Source of the DNA: Rattus norvegicus | Lineage: Eukaryota > Chordata > Mammalia > Rodentia > Muridae | NCBI RefSeq assembly: GCF_036323735.1 | Contig: NC_086028.1 | Coordinates: 37,132,001-37,196,000 of the forward strand | Length of the DNA: 64,000 bases | Direction of reading: 5' to 3' | In this document: positions 10,742-20,600 of the stretch, piece after piece | Layout of the letters: each line of letters opens with the position of its first letter | Position numbering within the stretch: the stretch's first letter is position 1 | Notes under the pieces: model-generated | Databases searched by the model: none | What the model saw: only the letters and a program-made list of their open reading frames with translations | Told to the model about the DNA's origin: nothing | Made by a program: the position numbers and the translations under genes

Positions 10742-10990
10742 GCTGTTGAGGTTTAAAGTACATTAAGAGAGTTTACTGAAAACTCTTGGCAAACAGATAA
10801 AATACAATTACGCCAACTCCCAAGGCGCTGCAGACAAAGTGTCCTGCTAACCCGCAGTGTAATAATTCACCCTGGCCTCGACAGGCGCCTTTGAGGCATC
10901 AGAAGCCATGCCTTTGTAAACTTCAGAGGCGGCCAAGAACTGTCCCTTGGGAGCCCCTTGTCCTGTTTTTATTAACCTCCCTGTTCCTGG
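10742..10990. other. Candidate conserved noncoding block
   Basis: Repeat-free, with AT-rich homeodomain-like words (ATAAAATACAATTACGCC, GTGTAATAATTC) beside CpG-containing sequence. No open frame of note. The call rests on composition and absence of repeats only. Confidence 0.3.
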
Positions 10991-11732
10991 CTGAGGCATT
11001 GCAAGGGGATCTGGCCAGCAGTGCTCCTGACTGCCCCTGTGAGCTTTTGTAGGATCACCATGCAGGCAGAGGCGTGAGTGTGACCCCATCGGTACTCTAT
11101 CTTGCTTACAGGGAGATGGAGAAATGCCCCTGAGAATTCAGTTTCCAGGCATTTCTGAGTAGCTATTGCCCGCAGTGGGCACTGGTGCTATTCCAGAGCC
11201 CAAAGAGAGCCCAGAGAACTGTGGGTAGTTGGGCTAGAGGACACTGGATACCTGCACAGCTAGTGGTACACAGCTGCTGGAAGCCTGGCTTCTTTCTCCT
11301 AAGCAGGCTCCTCCCGATGTCAGTTCTAAGGATGAAGGGATAGTTCAGTCCCTAAACCTGGCACTGGGTTGGCTGAGCCAAAGGTCAAGCATGGGCAGGC
11401 CCAGTTCATCTATGGAGGGCGAGCTAGGGTCTGTGGCAGGTGGTGTGTGGAAGGGGTGGGGGCTGTTCACAGAGTCTGAGATAGCCTAGCCTTGTGAGGG
11501 AAGGCCCCTGTATCAACTAGAGTTTCATCCTCACAGCCGACCAGTATCCGGCGGGAGAAGGGTCTTCCCCAAACCAGAGAGGCTGGAGCAGCCAGACCCC
11601 AATCAGCTGCCTGAGCCAAAATGCCGGGCACCATGGGATGTGTCAGAAGGGCTGGACTTTAGGGAGAATGTGTGGACACCTACCCTTTTTCTGATAGTTG
11701 ATTGTGAGAATGAGTTCTCACTTGGGGCACAA
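10991..11732. other. Unassigned DNA
   Basis: Unique-looking; no recognised repeat or gene feature. Confidence 0.45.
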
Positions 11733-11786
11733 TTGTATTATTATATTGTATAATTATATTATTAGATTGTATAATAATGTGATTAT
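11733..11786. repeat. AT-rich imperfect tandem repeat
   Basis: About two imperfect copies of an ATTATTATATTGTATAATT-like unit, which is also partly self-complementary. Confidence 0.6.
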
Positions 11787-11928
11787 GCCCTCACCTTCCT
11801 ATACAGCAATGCCTACACATCCTTAAAGCATGTGCTTCCAGGAGCCTTGTGCTTGGGGTTGGCTTGTTAATTCTTCTTATGGGCTGTCCTGTGGGAGGTG
11901 GGCCCAGAGCATCCAGACAAAGAAGTGT

Positions 11929-11930
<2 letters not shown>

Positions 11931-11975
<45 letters not shown>
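11931..11975 (+). repeat. (GT)n microsatellite
   Basis: About 22 uninterrupted GT units, directly followed by a reversed B4 copy. Confidence 0.95.
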
Positions 11976-11976
<1 letters not shown>

Positions 11977-12219
11977 CTTTGTTCAGAGGTCAACCTCAGG
12001 TGCCCATCCATTGGGCACTACCCAGCTTTTGTTTGGAATAAAACAGTTCTCTTTGGCCTGGCCTGGAACTTTGGATCTGCTTGTCTCTACTTCCCCTCTC
12101 CCCGTCCCCGGGATTATAAGTGCAACCCATTGCACTTGGCTTTAAGCATGGAGTCTGGGGATTGAACTAGGTCCTCTCATTTGCAAGATAAGCACTCCAC
12201 TGCCTGAACCATTTCTCTG
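11977..12219 (-). repeat. B4/RSINE1-like SINE, reversed
   Basis: AGAGGTCAACCTCAGGTGCC leads to CCGGGATTATAAGTGCAACC (B1-like part), then GGAGTCTGGGGATTGAACTA and AGCACTCCACTGCCTGAACC (ID-like part), in reversed order for the family. Confidence 0.7.
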
Positions 12220-12619
12220 TGCCAGTGTCTGCCTTTGATGGCTCTTGACTTCCATTCCTTTGAGGTTGTTACATGGAGACAACCTTGTCCAGAACTTGGC
12301 ACACACAGCTTTGGATCTGTGTCTTACTTAGACCCTGGTTAGGTCAGGGCCCTGCTGGCAGCAGGGATCAGGAACTCCCCTCCAAGTATCCTACATGGAC
12401 TTAACCTGCCAAGACCTAGGTTTATTGGGGGCCTAGAAAATTGATACTTTGGCTCAGACTTAATTTCTCAGATAGAACAATATAGTGGTTCTCTTGAGGG
12501 AGATACAGAAATTAGTCTCTCGAGGGAGACATAGATGTTAGCCCTGCTTATCTCAAATGGCCCTTCTTAGCCCTGGCCTTGTTTTCCCCTCACCCCTAGA
12601 CCGTGCAAGTGATGCTGCT
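12220..12619. other. Unassigned DNA
   Basis: No repeat recognised. Confidence 0.45.
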
Positions 12620-12830
12620 TAAAGTAGTTGTTCAATGGGCAATGTATTAATCCAGCATTAGTTACGGCAGTTGAGCTCCTAGAGATAAGAGAATGTAAAT
12701 GTGTCTCTAGAATATGCTGCCAGCGCTGCATCCAAACACATTCCCGAAGAAAAATGGTTGCAGTAAGATTCTGGGGAATATTAATCGTGTGGATTTACAT
12801 ATGCTACAGATGGCACCGCAGATGCCAGGT
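12620..12830. other. Candidate conserved noncoding block
   Basis: Repeat-free, with ATTAATCC, CAGCATTAGTTACGG and ATATTAATCGTGTGGATTTA words of homeodomain type. Conservation is not visible from one genome. Confidence 0.25.
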
Positions 12831-13191
12831 ACAGCCAGGAGCTGCTGTGGGCCGCCAGAGAAGGGTCCAGCCTTTCTCTGCACTTCCCGCTGGGGGTGTT
12901 GCTGTAACTAGACTGGAGGTATCCCGCTGGGGTTTTATAGATGAAGAAACACAAGCAAAGGAAGTTTGAGAAACCTGTCCGCGGCGGCATGGGGTGAGAC
13001 ACTTCTAGCTTTAATGCATCCTTTGCTGCATAAGGGAGCCTCAAGCTGCCCAACCCACCTGTGCCCTTGGCAGGGTCTCAACTAGTCACTGCTGAATCTG
13101 TCCCCACTGCCTACCTCCCGTACAGCCCCGTCACCAGGACAATGACCCTTAAAGCTATAAAGAGCAAGTGATTATTACTTTTTAATCAACA
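12831..13191. other. Unassigned DNA
   Basis: Nothing recognised; ends in AT-rich sequence before a MIR-like fragment. Confidence 0.45.
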
Positions 13192-13245
13192 AGTGTTAAT
13201 TATTGAGTGTGCCAGGCGCCATGCCAGGCACTGGGTTATGCTCAC
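13192..13245 (-). repeat. MIR-like fragment, reversed
   Basis: TTATTGAGTGTGCCAGGCGC and CCAGGCACTGGG match the reversed MIR 'ttattgagcacctactatgtgccaggcactg' block. Confidence 0.5.
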
Positions 13246-13445
13246 TCATGGGGCTGGTGCCTCAGTGGTCAGCAAATGACCCTCATGCAGATGGCACTTA
13301 CCAACTGTCTGGGGTGCTGGGGAGACCCAGCGAAGAGCATGATGGGAAACATAAAATGATAGTCAGAAGAATGACTCAGAACCAACCTCCCCTCCCTCTT
13401 TTCCACCCTCCTTTGTCCCCTTGTCACTTCTTCCTTCTTTCCTAC

Positions 13446-13580
13446 TTTTTGAAAAAGTCTTTTCTTCTGAGTCAGGTCTTGGCTCTGTAGCTCAGGCTGG
13501 TCTAGAATTGGTTCTGGTGATCCTCCTGCCTCAGTTTTCCCCGTACTGGATTTCAGGTATGTGCCAGTGCTCCTGGCATG
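13446..13580 (-). repeat. B1/PB1-type SINE, reversed
   Basis: CTTGGCTCTGTAGCTCAGGC, GTGATCCTCCTGCCTCAGTT and CAGGTATGTGCCAGTGC follow the reversed B1 body. High divergence suggests an early B1 or proto-B1. Confidence 0.65.
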
Positions 13581-13635
13581 AGTCGAGTCATCTAAAGTGG
13601 ACCGCACCACCCCCTTGCCTCTGTCACAGCTCTGA

Positions 13636-13682
13636 GCATGGCTGTTTTCACAGATGAGGAAACAGGTACAGAGAGGCTCAGC
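13636..13682 (-). repeat. MIR-like fragment, reversed
   Basis: TTCACAGATGAGGAAACAGG followed by ACAGAGAGG matches the reversed MIR 'acagatgaggaaactgaggcacagagagg' core. Confidence 0.5.
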
Positions 13683-13697
13683 TTGTGCACTGGCAGG

Positions 13698-14036
13698 TGT
13701 GCTGTTTGCTTTGTGTCAATTTGACACAAACTACAGACGTCTGGGATGAGGGAGCCTCAAGTGAGGAATTACCTCTCTCAGATTGGCCTGTGGGCCATTT
13801 TCCTGACTAATAATTGATGTGGGAGAGTCCAGCCCACCTTGTGTGGTATCGCCCCTGGGCAGTTGTTCTATAAGGAAGTTGGCTGAGGGAGCCAGTAAAC
13901 AGCGTTCTTCTGTGGTTCTGCTTTAGCTGCTGTGCTAGCTTCCCTTGGTGATGGACTGTAACACAGAAGCTAAAATAAGCCTTTCTTCCCCAGGTAGGGT
14001 TTACTCAAGGTGTTTACCACAGAGACAGAGGAACAA
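13698..14036 (+). mobile_element. ORR1-type MaLR solo LTR, older
   Basis: TGTGCTGTTTGCTTTGTGTC opens it. GATTGGCCTGTGGGCCATTT and GTTGTTCTATAAGGAAGTTG follow, with TAAAATAAGCC near the 3' part. Order fits ORR1; more diverged than 9902-10295. Confidence 0.75.
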
Positions 14037-14207
14037 GGTTGAGCAGCAAGCTTGCCCAGGGGCAGAGAACTACTGAGAGAAGAAACTGTGATTTGAACCC
14101 CGAGTCTAGCTATAAAACCCCTGCTGTCGACCACTGGCTTCTTTTAACAATTGTTTTTAAAAATTCATTTTCATTTTCTGAGTATGCGTGTTTTGTCTGA
14201 ATGGATG

Positions 14208-14647
14208 AGTCTTAGTTAGGTTTCTACTGCTGTGGAAAGACACCATGGCCACTCTTATAAAGGCAAGCATTGGGGTTGGCTCACAGTTTCAGAGGTTTAG
14301 TCCATTGTCATGGCAGGAAGCAGGCAGCGTGCAGGCAGACATGGTGCTGGAGAAGGAGCTGAAAGTTCCACAGGAACTGGCTTGAGCTTCTGAGACTTCA
14401 AAGTCCAGTGATGCATTTCCTCCAACAAGGCTACAACTCCTCCTAGTGCCACTCCCTATGGACCAAGCATTCAAATATGAGGCTTGGGGGTTGGGGATTT
14501 AGCTCAGCGGTAGAGCGCTTGCCTAGGAAGCGCAAGGCCCTGGGTTCGGTCCCCAGCTCCGGAAAAAAAAAAAAAAAAAAAAAAAAAAAAGAATCAAATG
14601 CTCAAATATGAGGCTTGGGGGAGGGCATTCCTTTTCAAACCATGACA
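14208..14647 (-). mobile_element. MT-type MaLR solo LTR inside B3, hit by ID
   Basis: Plus-strand reading runs AGTCTTAGTTAGGTTTCTAC ... CAAACCATGACA, the reverse of an MT LTR. Flanking 5-mers GGATG (14203-14207) and GTATG (14648-14652) are a probable target duplication with one mismatch. The ID at 14490-14601 interrupts its far end. Confidence 0.75.
14486..14590 (+). repeat. SINE ID, long A-tail
   Basis: Intact A-box-like TAGCTCAGCGG (14500-14510) and B-box-like GGTTCGGTCCC (14543-14553), then 28 A residues. A 19-bp target duplication TCAAATATGAGGCTTGGGG lies at 14471-14489 and 14602-14620. The long pure tail and perfect duplication indicate a young insertion. Confidence 0.97.
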
Positions 14648-14840
14648 GTATGGCTATGTACTGTGTGTGTGTCTGGTGCCTGCAGAGGCCGGAAGAGCTC
14701 ATCAGATCTCCTGGAACTGGATTCACAGACTGTTGCAAGCTGCCTTGTGGGTCCTGGGACTCAAACCCTGGTTCTCTGCAAGAGCAGCAAGTGCTTGAAA
14801 CTGCTGAGCCATCTATCCTGTCCCCCTTTCTCTCCTCTTT

Positions 14841-14936
14841 TTTTTTTTTTTCTTTTTTTTTTTCAGAGCTGGGGACTGAACCCAGGGCCTTGCGCTCGCT
14901 AGGCAAGCGCTCTACCGCTGAGCTAAATCCCCAACC
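14841..14936 (-). repeat. SINE ID, reversed
   Basis: T-rich tail, then CAGAGCTGGGGACTGAACCC and GCTAGGCAAGCGCTCTACCG. The flanks share CCCCTTTCTCTCCTCTTT (about 14823-14840 and 14937-14954), a target duplication. It sits at the very end of the B3. Confidence 0.95.
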
Positions 14937-14969
14937 CCCCTTTCTCTCCTCTTTAAAAAGAAACAAATA

Positions 14970-15133
14970 GGGCTGGAGAGATGGCTCAGTGGCTAAGAGC
15001 ACTGACTGCTTTTCCAGAGGTCCTCAGTTCAATTCCCAGCAGCGACCCTATGGTGGCTCACAACCATCTGTAATGGGGATCCAATGTCCTCTTCTGGTGT
15101 GTCTGAAGACAGCTACAGTGTACTCATATACAT
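14970..15133 (+). repeat. SINE B2
   Basis: GGCTGGAGAGATGGCTCAGT head, TGGTGGCTCACAACCATCTG and TGTCTGAAGACAGCTACAGT body match B2 closely. Flanks share AAAAAGAAACAA (14955-14966 and 15134-15145), a likely target duplication. Low divergence. Confidence 0.95.
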
Positions 15134-15166
15134 AAAAAGAAACAATAAAGCCTCACTATACAGCAC

Positions 15167-15253
15167 CAGAACTCACTCTGTGGACTAGCCTGGCCTTGAG
15201 CTCTGCCTGCTTCCCAAGTGCTGAGATTACATGTGGACACCATCACATGGGCC
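15167..15253 (-). repeat. B1 fragment, reversed
   Basis: CTCACTCTGTGGACTAGCCT and TCCCAAGTGCTGAGATTACA are the reversed B1 right half. Confidence 0.7.
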
Positions 15254-15277
15254 TTTATGGCTTCTTAAGAGATAAAT

Positions 15278-15400
15278 GGCTCACAACTATAGTCCCGACA
15301 CTTGGGAGGCTGGGAACAGAGGATTGTCTCAATTTGAAGGCCTGCCTGGGCTGTATAGCAAGTACCAGATCCCTTGGGCTACACGATCTTTCCTGAAGAG
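15278..15400 (+). repeat. B1-like fragment
   Basis: GGCTCACAACTATAGTCCCG, CACTTGGGAGGCTGGGAACA and CCTGCCTGGGCTGTATAGCA follow the B1/proto-B1 order on the plus strand, opposite to the copy just upstream. Confidence 0.6.
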
Positions 15401-15527
15401 ACCAAAGTCAAAAGAAAAAGCTAACAAGTCAAGCATAAGCAGTAAACTGGATTACTCTGAACATCCTGACCGTCCCAGACACCAAGCCACACCTAGAGTG
15501 CTGGGGTATGTTGTGCATGTTCATGTG

Positions 15528-15530
<3 letters not shown>

Positions 15531-15567
<37 letters not shown>
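15531..15567 (+). repeat. (GT)n microsatellite
   Basis: About 18 GT units preceded by degenerate ATGT/GCAT words. Confidence 0.95.
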
Positions 15568-15568
<1 letters not shown>

Positions 15569-16594
15569 CTAGACTGTGAGAAGGAGTGATAAGAGTACAA
15601 AGCGTTTATGGAGGTACCAATTTTCTTAGGGTTCATCTCCCTTTCATACAGCCTTTGGTGGCTGGGGAATCATGTCTAAAGACACAGGAGGCTGTGCCAG
15701 GGTTGGAAACATAGAGGAGAAAAACCAATTCATTTTTCCATAAGCCATGTCTTCAAGGGAAAGAGGCCACTCTCCTGTACCCGGGTTGATGACTCAGTGT
15801 TTGGAATTAGGGTAGAACACCAAGTCCAGCTCTGTCTGGGTACCATGCATGTAGGTCTCTGTTGGCTTGGGTGGAGTCAGTTTTCAGATTGAAGAGGGAT
15901 GGGAAAGTCAAGCCACGTTATCTTCTGCAATGGTCTGGGCTTGGCATGGCAGAAGAGGCCAGAGAGAGCTGGAGGTTACATGTGTGAAGCGCCTCCCTCC
16001 TGAGACCCTGTGATCGGTGGGTGCATTAACCCGGCTGAGCACATTTATCTTGGAGGGCACCGTGGCCCAGCTGTGGCTATTGGAAAGATTACAGCCCTGG
16101 GGAAAGAAACATGTTGACTGATAATGACCTAAGGTTTTTGAGTTTTGGGTTGCCTGCCCCTCATAAGGAGCAACTAACTGTTGGTAGCAAGGACAGAAAG
16201 ATTCCTTTGTGGTTACAATGTATATATGTCCGTGGTTGCTATGCATTTGGGAGTAGAAGGCGAGGGAGGAAGGGGATATTCACCTGCCAAAAGCAGGAGC
16301 TAGAAGCATGAGGCTCATCTTTCTCTTCTTCCTGCTATCTACTCCTCTGTTGTGGGCACTCCCAGGAAAGAGGATATACTATTCTCAGAAGCCCATTTTA
16401 CCCAGTATGCAGTCTGTTAAAAGGTCTGTGGCTGGGGCATTATTTTACCAAGCCCACGGAGAAGAGCAGGGTCTGGGGCATTGAGCATGGAGTTCAGAGA
16501 ACTGGAAACACATGTTTTTCATGGAGAATTGCAATACCTAAGGGGTCTCGTTGAGATGAGAGGCTGAGACTCCACTTGTAAGAAAGCGCATCTA
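15568..16594. other. Unique-looking DNA, nothing assigned
   Basis: No repeat recognised. The reverse-strand open frame 15908-16246 shows no recognisable protein family. Confidence 0.45.
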
Positions 16595-16760
16595 GGGCTG
16601 GCAAGAAGGCTTGGTGGGTAAAAGGGCTTTCCTCAAGAAGGATGACCTGAGTTCGATCCCCGGGATCACATGGTAGAGGAAGAGAATCTACTCCTTATAG
16701 GTCCTCCTCTGTCTTCTCACTTGAGGGCCAGGCTCCCTTCCATACACATACACCAAGCAC
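16595..16760 (+). repeat. SINE B3/B3A
   Basis: GGGCTGGCAAGAAGGCTTGG head, GACCTGAGTTCGATCCCCGG, then CATGGTAGAGGAAGAGAATC and a CA-rich end match the B3 group. Confidence 0.75.
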
Positions 16761-16762
16761 AA

Positions 16763-16857
16763 TTTTTTTCGTGACAGGTTATCACTATATAACTCTGGCT
16801 GGTTTGGAACGCACCGAGCTAGCCTCATGTACCTCTGCCTCCTGGGAAGGACTACAC
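16763..16857 (-). repeat. B1 fragment, reversed
   Basis: GACAGGTTATCACTATATAA, CTGGCTGGTTTGGAACGCAC and CTCTGCCTCCTGGGAAGGAC follow the reversed B1; the end is lost. Confidence 0.65.
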
Positions 16858-16911
16858 TTTTCTCCGCTCAGTTTGTCTAGGCTCCAGGCTGCTCTAAGTA
16901 CGTGTGTGAGA

Positions 16912-17267
16912 TGTAAGACTATTTGAATGAGAATGTCCCCCAGAGGCTTATGCATTGGGATGTTTTGTCGCCACTTGGTGGTGCTGTTTGGGGAGGTAAT
17001 AGAGTCTTTAGGAGGTGGAGCCTTGCTGGAGGAACTGTCACTGGGGATGGGTTTTGAGGGTTTCTGGCTCCGCCCTATGGCTAGTTCTCTTTTTGCTTTC
17101 TGTGTGCAGTAGAGATGTGCTCTCCCTGCCCCCCCCATCCCAGCTGCCATGCTTCTCTGGTCGTAATGAACTCTGCCTCTGAAACGACAAGCCAGATGCT
17201 TTCCCCTTAAGTTGCTTTTGGCTAAGGTATTGTATCACAGTAACAGAAAAGAAACTAATGTAAATAC
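16912..17267 (+). mobile_element. MaLR-related solo LTR
   Basis: ATTTGAATGAGAATGTCCCC, GGAGGTGGAGCCTTGCTGGA and CCTTAAGTTGCTTTTGGCTA ... ACAGTAACAGAAAAGAAACT are, in order, the blocks of a common rodent MaLR-like LTR. No partner LTR. Subfamily uncertain. Confidence 0.65.
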
Positions 17268-18020
17268 ATTTAGAGACTCAAGTACCACTGAAATTGAGAA
17301 GGTCACAGGGTGAAGGGTAACATTGTGCATACTGCCCTAGGGAGGAAGTCTTTGAAGGCTTCAAGCCTAACTAGCTACAGTCAACAATCAAGTATCTTTA
17401 CAGTCTGTTTTCCGGGATCCTGACGTGACCCAGCTGCAGTGACCACCGCCACCTCGTGTTCCTCATGTCCTGTTTTTGGGAACCTGTTGATTAGTCCTTT
17501 GTAGAGCTAACCTTATGCCTAATCATTTTTTCCCACTTTTCAAGTGGAGGGATTCCTGCAAACAGGGTCTGGGGTAAAGTAGATGAACATTTATGCAATG
17601 AACGAACAAATGAATGAATGAATGAATGAATGATCAAGACATATCTATCCTCTCCATCTTTGGAGTCTCATTAGACTTTTATAACACCCTAGCTGGCATT
17701 TATGAGTTCATTCCTATAATAGGTTAAGCGGTGTCCCTTCAAATCCATGTATAATGAGAACATTAGGCCGTGAGCTGATTGAAAACAGGGTCTGTTGTGG
17801 GTATAATTAGTTAAGGATCTAGAGAGGAAAGCCTCTCAGGATTTGCAGTGAGTACTAAAGCAAATAACTCATGTCTTAGATGGAGGAGGAGACCCGGGGA
17901 GGAACGGGGATGGTGATTATGATGGAGACAGAGACTGGAGTGATATGACCAAAGCCCAGAGCATCTAGATGGTTGGTTCCCATCTTCAGCTAAGAGAATG
18001 TGAGGGAATAATTTCCGAAT
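17268..18020. other. Unique-looking DNA with (GAAT)n
   Basis: A short (GAAT)n repeat lies at 17601-17632. The rest has no recognised feature. Confidence 0.5.
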
Positions 18021-18315
18021 TTTTTCTCTTTCTGTGTATATGTGTGCAGGTGTGCGCATGTGCAGTATTAGGGTATGCACTTGCAGAGGCTAGAGGACAG
18101 CATCAGCTGTCATCATTGTTTAGTCATTGTCTGGTTCTGGCTTAAAGGTCACCAAGTAGTGAGCCTGTGAGTCCAGAGTTTCTCCTGTCTCTGTCTCTTC
18201 AGCACTGGGATTACTAATGCTTGTTACTACGTGTGACTTTTTTTTTTAGGTGTGGGTTCTGGGCTCAAGTCCTCATGCATGGGAGGAAAGTATGTTATCA
18301 GCTGAGCCATTACCT
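18021..18315 (-). repeat. RSINE1/B4-family SINE, reversed
   Basis: CAGAGGCTAGAGGACAGCAT, CAGCACTGGGATTACTAATG and TTCTGGGCTCAAGTCCTCAT ... CAGCTGAGCCATTACC in this order are a reversed RSINE1/B4 copy. Confidence 0.75.
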
Positions 18316-18576
18316 TATCACCATTATCCTGTTTATGGTAACTCGTTTTAGCATCCTTAAAACCCCAAGATAACCCTAATAGCGTCTGATAGGCTGTTAA
18401 TCCCCTCTCATCCTCTACCTTGATCAGCTAGGGGAAGGTTTGGGTTATAGCTGAATGTCTGTGTCTTGAGAAATCACCTGACCAACTATCTAGGTTTGAC
18501 TGGGTCTTCCAAAAACCCCTGAGCTAAAACTGAAATAGCAGATTTATTGGTACAACTGGCCAACCTGATAACATGG
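18316..18576. other. Unassigned spacer
   Basis: No feature recognised. Confidence 0.45.
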
Positions 18577-18935
18577 TGTCTTAGTCGGTGTTCTATTGCT
18601 ATGAAGAGACACTATGACCAAGACAACTCTTATAAAGAAATCATTTAATTGGTGCTTGTTTACAGTTTCAGAAATTTAGTCCATTATCTTTATGGTGGGA
18701 AGCATGGCAGTGTGCAGGCAGACACGGTGCTGGAGAGGTAGCCGAGAGTTCTATATCCAGATCTGCAGGCAGCGGGAAGAGAGACATTGGGTCTGGCTTG
18801 GCCTTCTAAATATCCCCAAGACACACTTCTTCTAGCAAGGCCACACCTCTTAATCCCTCTCAATTAGTGCCACTCCCTGATGAGGAATCACTCAATATGA
18901 ACCTTTGGGGGCCATTCTTATTCAACTACCATGCA
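18577..18935 (-). mobile_element. MT-type MaLR solo LTR, reversed
   Basis: Plus-strand reading begins TGTCTTAGTCGGTGTTCTAT and ends AACTACCATGCA (TG...CA). Internal blocks include GGGAAGCATGGCAGTGTGCA and TAGTGCCACTCCCTGATGAG. No clear 5-bp duplication; full-length solo LTR. Confidence 0.8.
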
Positions 18936-18983
18936 AGATTATCAGTGCCAGCTGGTTCCTGATTGGCACAAGGTTCTTTCTTT

Positions 18984-19074
18984 CTTTTTTTTTCCGGAGC
19001 TGGGGACCGAACCCAGGGCCTTGTGCTTGCTAGGCAAGCGTTTCTACCACTGAGCTAAATCCCTAATCCACTAT
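18984..19074 (-). repeat. SINE ID, reversed
   Basis: CCGGAGCTGGGGACCGAACC then GCAAGCGTTTCTACCACTGA (one inserted base) and CTAAATCCCTAATCC. A 12-bp duplication GGTTCTTTCTTT flanks it at 18972-18983 and 19075-19086. Slightly more diverged than other IDs. Confidence 0.95.
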
Positions 19075-19086
19075 GGTTCTTTCTTT

Positions 19087-19260
19087 AACTACAGTTATTT
19101 ACTGTATGTGGGAGGGTGCTTGCCACAGTGCGTGAGGGGAGGTCAGCGGACAAACTGTGGGGGTCGATTTGCTCCTCTACCTTGTACGTCCTGCAGACTG
19201 AATTTAGGCCTTCAGGCATGGGGGCAGGACCTTTACCTGCCGAGCCTTCTCATTAGCCCC
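19087..19260 (-). repeat. SINE B3/B3A, reversed
   Basis: GGAGGTCAGCGGACAAACTG, TCGATTTGCTCCTCTACCTT and GACCTTTACCTGCCGAGCCT ... TTAGCCCC are the reversed B3A order. Confidence 0.7.
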
Positions 19261-19624
19261 AGTTACGTCTTAGTGTAAGGAGAGTGCATGGCTGTTCGAG
19301 CTGCAGATGGAATATGCGCCTCGTGCAAGGTTTGCAGAGAGCCTGATGGGAGAGGACTGAGGACCTAAAATCTTCTCTGGCTCTCAGGGAGGCAGGGAGG
19401 CCTATAGGGCTATTCTGCAGAGGTCTGCGAGATTACTGTTTTGGAATCTCTGGGGGTTCCCTGGAGGTCTGTTCTTGGGGTGTGCAATGTGGGGGGTGGC
19501 CCGGGGCGCTTCTATATGGAGTAGTCGTCTGCCTCCAGGAAGCAGCTAGCACCTGCCGCGCCTGGGAGCTTCTTCTCTGCGACCAATACCGAGCAAGCCT
19601 CGGTTCCACACCCTCAGCCTCCTC
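19261..19624. other. Unassigned, locally CpG-containing DNA
   Basis: Contains several CpGs near 19490-19610 (for example CTGCCGCGCC). Too few and too short for a CpG island call by eye. Confidence 0.4.
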
Positions 19625-19795
19625 TATTTGAATACGCTGAATGGAGCTGATTGCCTAAATTGAAGGTATTATGCTATAATGATTGTTATAATTAAAACTA
19701 TTATCATCTGAAAGAGACCAGAACAGGAGAAACCACTGCAAAGACTTTTAAAGCTTTTAAGGCCTGTTTTTTGAACCAGATAAAAGCGGCTTTGT
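19625..19795. other. Candidate conserved noncoding block
   Basis: Repeat-free AT-rich block with a TAATTA homeodomain core at 19689-19694, a GATTGTT SOX-like word just upstream, and ACTATTATCATCTG. No gene frame. Confidence 0.35.
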
Positions 19796-20339
19796 GTGGA
19801 GTGGTTTAAAGAGAGGGAGAAAGGTGAGTGGCCACCTGTGGCCTCTGAAACACGGTGGCACCACAGGGAGCCTGGTTCCCAGCAAGGTGGGTGGTAGCCT
19901 CAGGAGATCCGCTCATGGTGGGGGTGTGTGTGTGGGGGGGAAGCTGCCACTTGGCCCAGAGCCAAGATGCTGGCTTTGAGCAATGGGCTAACTAGTGGAG
20001 GTTTTGAGGGAACTGGGGCCCATCTGGGATCAGATGGGACACTCTTCTGAAAGCCATAGCCTTTGAAATGATTGACTCATCTTCTGCCATGCAGCCCTCA
20101 GTTCTGCCTCCCTCAGGAAGGAAGGCAGCCCGTGGGTCTGGTGATCCGAGGGTATAGAGTCTTCACATGACCGTGGGAGGGGGCAGAAGTTCTGGGGCCG
20201 GCTCAGGAAAGGGTGGGGGGGGGGCAGTGCTAGGATTCAGACTCACAGCAGTGTCTGGACTTGGCAGTTGGGTTACCCAAGGCTCAGGACTTGATAAGAT
20301 TTGGAGGTGAGGACAGGACAGTGGTCAGTGGTCAGTGTT
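19796..20339. other. Unassigned DNA with G-rich patches
   Basis: G-rich runs at about 19918-19940 and 20176-20224 (the last run about ten G) could form quadruplexes. No gene or repeat recognised. Confidence 0.5.
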
Positions 20340-20385
20340 TTTGTTTGTTTGTTTGTTTGTTGTTGTTTTTGTTTGTTTTTTAAAG
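20340..20385 (+). repeat. (GTTT)n simple repeat
   Basis: Imperfect GTTT/TTGTTG units. It could be an eroded SINE tail, but no SINE body is seen beside it. Confidence 0.8.
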
Positions 20386-20553
20386 CTTTAACTCTCTCTG
20401 TCTTAACAGCAAGAGAGAAAACAAAGACTTTAAAGAGGAATGGATGAGGCTAGAACTCCCAGCTCGAGGGTGTTTGGCCTTACTTTAGAGCTCTCCCTTG
20501 AGAGCCAGGCTGACCTTCCCACATGTCTACATATATGTTATAAGTGAGTGAAT

Positions 20554-20554
<1 letters not shown>
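20386..20554. other. Unassigned spacer
   Basis: Nothing recognised. Confidence 0.4.

Positions 20555-20599
<45 letters not shown>
20555..20599 (+). repeat. (GT)n microsatellite
   Basis: About 22 uninterrupted GT units. Confidence 0.95.

Positions 20600-20600
<1 letters not shown>

Larger units (their letters stand above)
14158..14822 (-). repeat. SINE B3, reversed, split by an MT LTR
   Basis: The tail part (14158-14207) carries TTTCTGAGTATGCGTGTTTT. The body resumes at 14648 with GTATGGCTATGTACTGTG, GCAGAGGCCGGAAGAGCTC and TGCAAGAGCAGCAAGTGCTT, ending in GCTGAGCCATCTATCCTGTC. Joining the halves restores the B3 order, so B3 predates the LTR. Confidence 0.75.

Noticed and set aside
11733..11786. 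Hairpin-forming regulatory RNA
   Set aside because: The self-complementarity follows from a simple AT-rich tandem duplication; no precursor-like stem beyond it.
14486..14560. tRNA-like cloverleaf sequence with A and B boxes
   Set aside because: This is the ID SINE head (BC1/tRNA-Ala-derived), not a tRNA gene; the A-tail and target duplication show retroposition.
19490..19620. CpG island and promoter
   Set aside because: Only a handful of CpGs over about 130 bp; no TATA, initiator or first-exon structure is evident.
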